NCBI GenBank assembly: GCA_005784505.1
Contig: VCAZ01000048.1
Coordinates: forward strand, 989,261 to 1,053,260
Reading direction: 5' to 3'
DNA from: Bagarius yarrelli
Lineage: Eukaryota > Chordata > Actinopteri > Siluriformes > Sisoridae
DNA length: 64,000 nt
In this document: positions 25,201 to 35,600 of the stretch, piece by piece
Position numbering within the stretch: position 1 is the first letter of the stretch
Layout of the letters: every line of letters starts with the position of its first letter
Made by a program: the position numbers and the translations under genes
Notes under the pieces: generated by a model
The model's database searches: none
The model's input: only the letters and a program-made list of their open reading frames with translations
What the model was told of the DNA's origin: nothing

Positions 25201-28200
25201 CTTCTTGGAGAATGAGGAGAAAGCGCTTTCAACAAAGGCCAAACGCCAGACTATGGACTTCTCACTGCTGTCTGCTCCTTCATTCAGCCATCTAAACACC
25301 CACAGCAAAAATACTGATCAAGTATTACACCCCCTTTGCTCTGAGCTGAGCTTGCACTGATTTTTACTATCAGAGCAACTGTGTGTATGCATGTGTGTGT
25401 ATTTAGCTGGAATTATCAGGTTTGGTATGGGGAAATTGCTGTGCATTTGTTTGAAGTGTTTTTAAAGATTTTCAAAGCCAAACCTTTAAGACGCAAAGAA
25501 TATTTTTTTATGAATTAATTCCTGTCCACTTAATTTGTGGCATATGTTAGGAACCATCATTTTTTATTCATGAAATAAATTTGATGACTTATCCATTGGA
25601 GCCAAAATTAGCAGCTGACAATATAGTTAAGTTGAAGACATTGCCTCATACTCTCCATGCATACTGCCTACGATCTTTCTGTGGTTTCTTGCTGGAAAGT
25701 CGAGCTGGTGTGCCAGCCGTGCGCTGTGGTAGACACATCATCTCTGCCGCTATAAAACTTTACAGCTCTACTATTACCTTCTCTACTTCTAATCCATATC
25801 ACAGCCCTGCTTTGTATTGGGTGTCCTCAGTGAAATATATTTCTTCATGATGTAGTGTAAGGTGATGCTTTAAACTCTGAAGTGTGTTTGTAAAATATCG
25901 AGGAAGCTAAATACAAATCAAATCTGATGGAGTGTATGAAGCGCTGGTTTGGCATCCTTAAAGTATTTGAGGAAAAAAAAAAAAAAAGATTTGCGCTGGT
26001 CTGATCTGTCTTTCTGTGCATATATAGCAGTGCAATGTGGCTGCAGCTCTGGGTGGACCCCTTTTGCGCTGCGATAAACTAGAGCAGTCTGAAGTGAAGA
26101 ACCTCTTAATGTGTTTCCTTCATGTGCTCAAGAGCATGTCTGAAGGTAAAAAAAAAAAACCGCACATGCACAAACACTTCTTTAAATTTAAGAACCTGCA
26201 TGCTTTCTATAACAAATCTTTCTACACACTTTAATCACGGAGCTACTTTACATAAATATCTCACTTGAACCAATTCCTGTTCCTCAGATGCTCTCTTTAC
26301 CTACTGGAATAAAGCTTCATCTGGAGATCTGATGGACTTTTTCACTCTGTTGGAGTAAGTCCTGTCTCATACTGCTACTGGAAAGTTAAACCATTTTTTT
26401 GCTACATCTTGCAGGGGAAAATACAGTGAATTTGGCAAAACACTGCAGGCTCAGCATATTACATCATATCTGTCCTGCACTTCTAACAATACAATCCCAT
26501 GCCTTAGGACTGCTTTTCAAATCAATCTGGTCAGTTTATAATGAAATGTGGCCAGTTTTTCCGAATAATTGGCTATTTGCGGAAACCATCAAGCTTTTTA
26601 TTCTTAAACGCTTCACCAGAAGTTGACATGAAGTGACGGCAGCCTGTCAAAAATTGTTTTGAACTTCAAGTCAAGTGGTAACACAGTGGTAAAGGTTCCC
26701 AGCACCACCAGGTTTTCACTGCCTATTAGCAAGGCCCTTAACCTCCAATTGCTCAGTTGTATAAAAGAGATAAATGTAAGTCGCTCGGGATAAGGGCGAA
26801 TGCTATATATGTAAATGTAAATGGGTGCCTCAAATGGTTAAGGTGTTAAGTTGCTGATCTGAAGACCAGAAACACGTGTTCAAGCCCCACCACCGGCAAG
26901 CCAACCACTGTTGGGTCCTTGAGCAAGACCCTTAACCCTTCCTGCTCCAGGGGCGCTGTATCATAGCTGACCCTGCGCTCTGACCCCCAACTTACTGAGA
27001 TGGGATATGTGAAAAACACTGCATTTCATTGGCTCTGTACACGTACCTTACACAATGACAATGAAGTTGAATATTTCTATTTATTTATATTTAAATTCCG
27101 ATGTCAAAATCTATAGTTGAAATAAAGTCTGAATAGCAGATAGAACCGAAATATAGTTTACAATCATTGTTTTTGAAAGGCATTTACCGAATGACTTATA
27201 TTGCTCTATCTACAGACTTTGTCTTCACCAGTTCAAATACATGGGGAAGCGATACATTGCCAGGTAATGCCTTTGTACATTTTTACAGGAAAAAAAAGAG
27301 GGTAAAATAGCTCCTGTAATATATACCGAAATATATTTATGTAAGCAATGTATGTGTTGTTTCTTACTATTTATTCTTAAATCCATAAATAAACAGAATA
27401 ACTGTTTTTGTCCATGTTTTAATTGATTCTATCTCATTCTTATCTTTGCCCAATTGAAATAATACTCGTTCACTGTTAATGTCATGGACAATCATACATG
27501 CTTATCAGTAGCGTGAGATGGTTTTTTTTAACCTTGATTAACCTTAGTTGAAAATTCTCTCTAACAATTCACATTTTTTGTCTCTATATTGCTGCACATG
27601 CTGCGAGTCTAACCCGCTCACACACTCATACACACACGCATAAATGTTCATGCGGCTCCTCTTTATACTGGGGTAAGACAGGCATGACCACACTGTTGTA
27701 CGTTTGCATGTTCCTGTCAGTCTGTACCTGTGGCATGCTAACTGACATTACTCTCATCAGCTAATCCACTTCCTGTTTCCCAATCATTCTTCATCACTTT
27801 CTTACGGCATGAAGAATTAGCTTGCAGTGATGTTCTGTGCTGTGACTCTGCATGCTAAATCTTTTGAGAGCTTTGCAACCATTAACTACAGCTGAGATAG
27901 CATTAATCGCTACATATGCTAAAAGAAATTGATAGTAAGTTGCCTCCAAAAATTCTAAGCATGGAAATAGGAGAAGGTCAATAAAATATTTATCTGCTAT
28001 TGTATTACTTTCCAGCTGCACATTACATGTGTTTATAGAATAATTTGTGCACAGTATGAAGAAAAAGTTGAGTTAGTATTGATTTCAGGTTGTATTTAGA
28101 TATTTCAGGTTGTATGTGTTCATTTATCCTGGCCACATAATCAAAATAAAATTTATATGGCTGCCAGTTTCCTTTGCTCTGTATAAGTGTTAGTGTTATT

Positions 28201-29629
28201 TAAGTCACTTCTTTATCCAAATCCCTTCATCATTCCTTACATTTGGTGTCTCCCTGTCTCTCTGTACTGCTACTACATCCTCTTTAGGAGCCAGGAAGGT
28301 TCTGTAACACATGAACGCAAGTCTCAGACTCTACCTGTGTCCCGCAGTAGAGCCGGAATGATGCATGCTCGCTTACAGCAGCTCAGCAGCTTGGATAACT
28401 CATTCACTTACAATCACAGTGAGTTACACTGACTTCATTATGCCTCCTTTCAGCCGATTCTCTTCTCACCATCATCATCATCATCATCATAACCCTAGCA
28501 ATCGATGTCATCATCATCATCATCACAGCACATCGACGGTTCCTCTTGCCCCAGGCCATTCAAAACTCTGTGTCTCTAAGCAACCGCACATACCGCATAG
28601 TCAGCATAATAAACCCAGTCTCTCTGTTTTCAGTGTCAGAAAGATTGCGAGTGTACTTGGAATTTTTGTAGATCATGGTAAGAACTGATGCCAGTAATTA
28701 TCAAGTCAGTATCATATCCCATGATCACATTTTTCATTATAACATCATCAGAGCATCAGTAACTTCTAATTCACAGTGTATTATTGTTTAATCTAAAATG
28801 ATATTAATTATAGTATAACTTTGTATTGCTCCACTTTCTTTCTTTATCATAACTCTTTTCCTTACACATCTTTCTCCAATAGCTGAATTTTAATGATTAC
28901 ATGTACAGTCAAATTCAAGTTCATTTATTTATAAGGCACATTTAAAAACAGTCACACGACTGACCAAAGTGCTGTACATCCAAACCAGACCATACACAAC
29001 ATATACAACAAAAAGAATAAAACAGGAATTTATAAAGCAAAAGAATGACACATAAACAAAAGACAGAGTAAAATTTCAAGACCACAGTTAAATCTAATAA
29101 TAATAATAATAATAATATTAGTGAGCCAGATTGAACAAGTGAGTTTTAAATATGGATAGGAACGGTGCCACTCTAATCTTAAGCGGGAGGTTTATCCATA
29201 ACCGAGGCCCCACCACAGAGAAAGCACAGTCCCCTCTACGCTTGAGTCTGGACTGAGGAGTTTCTGATCACTCGATCTTGAAACAACTCTGAGAGGTAAC
29301 TAGGGGCCTGCTTATATTAAAATTTATACACAAGTAAAAGAACTTTAAAACCGATTTTATAACGAATAGGCAGCCTATAGAGGGCCCTAGTCAGTTATTA
29401 TAGAATGCTGGACTGTTGATGCTTATGGTGTTTATGATTCCTCCATCCTTCGCTTATACTACCACATATACCTGTATTATTCTGTATGTATACATGTAAT
29501 CTGTCTATACCTGTATTATTCTGTCTGCATGATGCTGCTGTGGTGTTTTCTAGTGTTAAATGAAGCACACATTTACTTGCAGGGAATTGATCTTATATGC
29601 TTCTGTAGATTTGCAGTTTTTAGAAGTTT

Positions 29630-29664
<35 letters not shown>

Positions 29665-32600
29665 AGCCTACAGTCATTCCGATGCAGATGTGTTGAACCA
29701 GTCACTGCTGGAGGCAAATATTTCTACTGAAGTGTGTTTGACTGTACTGGATGTACTGAGCATCTTCATTATGGGATTTAAGGTAATAAGATCAATAATC
29801 AGTCATAATTTTGTCATGTAATTATTTGCATGTTTTAGTCAAATTTTTGGTATAATCTTCTCCGACTCCTCCTTTTTTTTCTGCTCTTTTAGACACAGCT
29901 GAGTTTAGATCATGGACACAACCCCCTGATGAAAAAGGTGTTTGCTGTCCACCTGTGTTTTTTACAAATTAACCAGTCAGAGACGGCGCTCAAACAAGTC
30001 TTCACTTTCCTACGCACCTTTATCTACAAAGTAAGCTTGACCTCACCGAAGACCACCACTGTGGGCACAATCTATACTGTATTAAGACAGCTGTATTAAT
30101 TTGTCTACATAGCCTGTAAATGTCCACACTGTCCAAAAGGCTAAAATACAATTGTTTATGAATCTCATTTATTAGAATTGTTTTAACATTTGTATTAATT
30201 TGTCTCTCTCTCTAGTTCCCTTGTACATTTTTCGAGGGCCGTGCGGATATGTGTGCGTCCTTCTGTTATGAGATCCTAAAGTGCTGTAACTCCAAACTCG
30301 GCTCCATCCGCTCTGATGCTGCCCATCTGCTTTACTTCCTCATGAAGAGTAATTTTGACTACACAGGGAGGAAGTCCTTCGTTCGCACCCATCTGCAGGT
30401 CACACACTTACAGAGCAAGAAGATAGATCTCCGGTGTGCGTTTAAGATTTATTGCGGTGAATAAAATTTGCCTGTACCTATTTCCTCCTAGGTGGTGATA
30501 GCTGTCAGTCAGCTGATTGCTGATGTTATTGGAATTGGTGGGATGAGATTTCAGCAGTCTCTGTCCATCATCAACAACTGTGCTAACAGTGACAAGACTA
30601 TTAAAGTGAGTGACCTGTAAATGCCTACATTAACAAAAAACAAAGAACCGATCATCAACATTCTTTCAGCTTTAATTTTCTCATGATTATGTGTGTATGC
30701 TTATATATGATATGAAAGATGCCCTAGACATTTTGTTCTGCTGGTTCTTGTAGAACACCGCATTTCCATCAGATGTAAAAGACTTGACGAAGCGAATCCG
30801 TACAGTCCTGATGGCCACAGCTCAAATGAAGGAACATGAGAGAGATCCGGAGATGCTGGTGGACCTGCAGTACAGTCTGGCTAAGTCATACGCCAGTACT
30901 CCTGAACTGCGTAAAACCTGGCTGGACAGCATGGCCCGCATCCATGTCAAGAACGGGGATTTGTCTGAGGTGTGAAATTCAAACTCAAACTAGCCCACAT
31001 TCCGTCCTCACCTATAACCAATGCCGTATTTTTTCCTGTCTAATCATTTTCTGTTTGTGTGTAACTTTATTCAGGCTGCCATGTGTTACGTTCATGTAGC
31101 AGCACTGGTAGCTGAATACCTTCAACGGAAAGGTGAGTGTCTTACGAACACGCGTAGACTTATATCAGAAATGATGCACAGCAGTAAGGGATGCACAGAG
31201 ATACCGATACTGAGCTTATGTGTTAGTACTCCATGTTGCACAACAGGTTCCACAAATATATCAAGAGGTGCTAAATTAGAATGTGGTGAGCACTGAGTGA
31301 GCACTGAGTGAGCACTGAGTGAGCACTGAGTGAGCACTGAGTGGCAACTGAGAATTTTCCACCTAATCAGTAATATTAGCACTTTACAAGCAACCCTGCA
31401 GCAAACCCATGTAGGACAAGAGAGAATGGACGAAGATAACCCGAAATCCGTGCAAATGATTTCACGGCCCAAAAAAAGTACACGTTTCGGCAAGTACTGG
31501 GAAAACAAACATCGACGTTCTTTCTCAGTCTTGGACGATGAATGGAATCATTGCATCCCTAAAAATAATGCATTTTTATTAATACAACTTTGTCACTTAT
31601 TATCTCATTTTAATCTGGTGTCTACATAGGCATGTTCAGACAAGGCTGTTCTGCATTTCGGGTGGTCACGCCCAACATTGACGAGGAGGCATCAATGATG
31701 GAAGACGTGGGAATGCAAGACGTGCACTTTAATGAGGTCTGAACCGGTCATATGACTGTCTCTTTTGTCTTAGCACTAATGACAGCGATAACCAGTCAGT
31801 AGATTCAGTATCAGTCACATCGATAAGACGCTTATATGAAAGCAAGTAAGAGATTTTGGCCCCACTTACCGAACGGTATGTACTTATCACTAGACTTTAT
31901 CACCAGGGGCTGATTTTTCACAGTCTGTACACTATGTGGTTTTATCTTAACTCCATCTAAGAGAGTCAGATGAGGAATCGGCTGCACACAAATCAGCCTG
32001 CAACAACACTTTTAGGGGGAAAAAACACATTTTTGACTTCTTTAAAATGTGTAGGTTTTCAATAGAAAGTAAAAATTGGATCTTAAGTGGAAACACAAAA
32101 AAATAACTTATTTGCATATTATAACTGATAACTTATATGGTATATGACATGGCTAAAATGAATATGTATTACTAGAGCTGTTCGGTAAAACAGTGTGTTT
32201 GTTTCACATTTTGATTTATATTGGGGTTTTTAGTGAAGGTTTAGGTGAAAATTTTATGTATAACATTATCTTTATAGCTTTTTCGGTCTATATTTAGATC
32301 TGTTTTTGTTGTTCATATGAATGTTTGGTTTGTTGTGGGCGGTTTAGGACGTCCTAATGGAGTTGTTAGAGGAGTGTGCTGATGGACTCTGGAAAGCAGA
32401 ACGCTACGAGCTCATCTCTGATATCTACAAACTCATCATACCCATTTATGAGAAACGCAGAGACTTTGAGGTACGCTAGGTGTCATGTGACACCTGGATA
32501 ATCACATCATTGTGTTTATTATTATTATAATTACTAAGTGTGCAGTCTTTAATAAAATTTCCTTATTTAGACAAAAACATATGATTATTACTGAATTATA

Positions 32601-35600
32601 GACGATGTACAATGAAATGTAGACAAATTCTTAATGTCTTAAAGGTTTAATCGTAAGGGCTATCTTAAGGGGTATCAAAAGTTTCGAGCGCAGCAATACT
32701 GTGACGATGCATGCAGCTTTGTGCTGCCATCTGTTGGTGTTTCTCGAAACTTTTTGATACTTTTTTTTTAGGGTGAACTAGACAAAATGCTTAATATGTC
32801 TACATTTTTGTATACGTTGTTCTGCTATTTATAATCATATTCACCTTGTTTGGATGCCACAGAAATTGGCTCACCTTTACGAGACACTTCACCGGGCCTA
32901 TAGTAAAGTCACAGAGGTGATGCACACAGGCAAGCGGCTCCTGGGAACCTACTTTAGGGTTGCCTTCTTTGGACAGGTAAAAAAAAATCTTAACATCACA
33001 CCCAAAGAAAAATATCAGGTTTAGTTATTGGCTGAATTAGTGATACTCGTAAAAATATTACTAATATGAAAAGAATATCATGTAACGAGCGTAAATTTTA
33101 ATTTAATACGTTATTTTTTGCAAATATAGGAAGGGCTTTTATTTTTTATGAGACCAGATACACCCAACAGCTGATGTTTAGAATGATTTTAATGCTGTGC
33201 GCAATGCAGGACATCATCGTTTAACAGCATGTAATAATAAACATCAGTGACATCAGTGATGATGAATTTTCTTTCTATCCAGTACAAATATATTATTTGA
33301 ACTTTGATTAATGCTGTAATTTGTCTCTGCTTGTGTCCTAAAGGCAGCGGTAAGTCCTGGTACATGTTGGCTGGCTTGAGTTTGCTGTGTTACTTCATCG
33401 TTTTACTTTATTGCCAGTCTGAAATAGTTTTTTCTTGCTTTGAGAGAAAGACAGATTGCCTTGTTTTATGCAAATCTACATACAAATTCGCTTTGTAAAT
33501 AAATTATATAAGCATTTTTGCACCAGTGGAATACTCTCATTGTAAGAATTGTTTTAGGTGGTGTGTCTTCTGTCTCATGGCTTCACACTGTTCTAAAGTG
33601 CCTGTATGGTAACCGGCTTTATCTTCTAAACCGGCTTTCTATCTTCTGTGTGATGTGTGTAAAATCTTACAGTGAAATAATTCAGTTAGGAATGCGGTGT
33701 TGATTGGATGCTTCATACAATAAAATGTGCTTTGGTCATATCACTGCTTTCAGTCATATGGCTAAGATAAGAGATAAGAGAAAAGACTACATGTATTCAT
33801 GTGACTTTAAAAAAAGGACTCTCATACAGGTGCTGACTTTTCTGGTCATTTTTTGCCTTGTCGTGAGTTTTGCGCATAACATCGCATAACATTCCTTGTT
33901 TGCAGTGTAACTAAACGACTGGTGTTAGTCACTGTGCTGTGTTTTGTTGTGTTTATAAAAAGACATATAGTGTATTTTTTTGTCTATTCAGTACCCGAGG
34001 TGGGTAAAGTAGCCAAAACTTTTACTTAAGTACTAGTAAAACTCCTTATAACAATAATCAGCCACGTAACAGTAAAGTATTAATGTTTAAAGTTACATTT
34101 ACATTTACATTTGCAGCATTTGGCAGACGCCCTTATCCAGAGCGACTTACAACATTCCTTGTTATACAACTGAGCAATTGGGGGTTAAGGGCCTTGCTCA
34201 GGGGTCCAGCAGTGGTGGCTTGCCGGAGCCGGGAATCGAGCCCACAACCTTCGGGTTGGTAATCCAACACCTTAACCATGAGCCACCACTTCCCCGTTAG
34301 TTGAGTAAGAGAATAAAGTATGAACTGATAAGACTACTCGAGTAGTGAGTTACTAGTTAATTTGAATCTGATTAAATGAAGGGGGGGGCTTTAGCTTAGT
34401 GGTAAAGATGTTAAATTGCTAACCAGGAGTTTGTGGGTTCGATTTCCAGGACCCCCAACTTACCACTTCTGGGCCCCTGAGCAAGACCCTGAACCCCTAA
34501 TTGCTCAGCTTTATATGAAAAATAAATGTAAGTCGCTCTGGATAAAAGCATCTGCCGTAATGCTGTAAATGTAATTGAAAATCTTTTTTAAAAAAACGAT
34601 TAAAAAATACAAAAAAGAAGACAATATGTGAGATTTTATAGTAATTTGCAGTCAGATTAAATTGCCTATATTTGCAGAATCACTTAAAAATACATTAACA
34701 TAAAACTTTTTTTGTGTACACCAGTTTTGCTGCACATTAAAGACATCGGATTATGTAACTGTTTGGAAAAAAAACAGATTGAATGTGAGGCCATGGGTGT
34801 CCCTGTGCCCACTGATATAATCGCTATTTCTTCGTCTTTGGTCATTAGTTTTCAAAATAAGCATGATTTAAAAAATAAGCAGGTTTCACGTAGGTACTTC
34901 AGACCGATGCACTCTATCACGAGACTTGCCATCTCATTATACGTAACATGATGGAACAAATTATTAAAAGTAAATTTCCATTATTAAAAATTTACTTGAG
35001 TAAGATTAAACGTAAAGCTAGTTAAACCTACTCTTTTTTCAAAAATCTACTTAAGTAAATGTAACACGTTACTACCCACCTCTGTCCAGTACTCCAGATC
35101 TGCCTGTTTTGCCTCATTTGGTTCTGTTGTTTTTCTCAGGGCTTCTTTGAGGATGAGGACGGTAAGGAGTACATCTACAAAGAGCCCAAATTTACCCCTC
35201 TGTCCGAGATTTCTCAGCGACTCCTCAAACTCTACTCGGAGAAGTTTGGTGCAGAGAACGTCAAGATGATCCAGGACTCTGGAAGGGTGAGGGGGTGTCT
35301 TCCACTAAAATGAACCCATCGATGAATAAATTTGCTGTTTTTTTTATGTTGTATTGCTTTTGTTTTTCTGGAGCAGATTAATCCCAAAGACCTGGATTCC
35401 AAGTATGCGTATATCCAGGTGACTCACGTCACTCCTTTCTTAGAGGAGAAGGAGCTGGTAGAGAGGAAGACAGAATTCGAGAGAAGCCACAACATCCGCC
35501 GCTTTGTATTCGAGATGCCCTTTACTGTCTCAGGCAAAAAGCAGGGTGGTGTGGAGGAGCAATGCAAACGCAGGACTATACTCACCAGTATGGAGCTTTT

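Larger units (their letters stand above)
33989..35092. mobile_element. hAT-like element, family H2, with two nested SINEs
   Basis: The left end GAGGTGGGTAAAGTAGCC with ACTTTTACTTAAGTACTAGT is inverted at the right as ACTTAAGTAAATGTAACACG and TTACTACCCACCTC. CAGTAC occurs at both flanks (33989-33994 and 35087-35092), consistent with a target duplication. Internal SINEs are at 34094-34296 and 34385-34575. It lies wholly inside a dock9 intron. Confidence 0.7.

Noticed and set aside
28433..28688. His-rich frame after dock9 exon 28288-28418
   Set aside because: The His run is a (CAT)n microsatellite in another frame than dock9. The exon ends at a clear GTGAGT donor, phase 1, so this is intron.
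31330..31629. 99-codon open frame in a dock9 intron
   Set aside because: It lies mostly inside a probable hAT-type nonautonomous element and carries no recognisable transposase or zinc-finger pattern.
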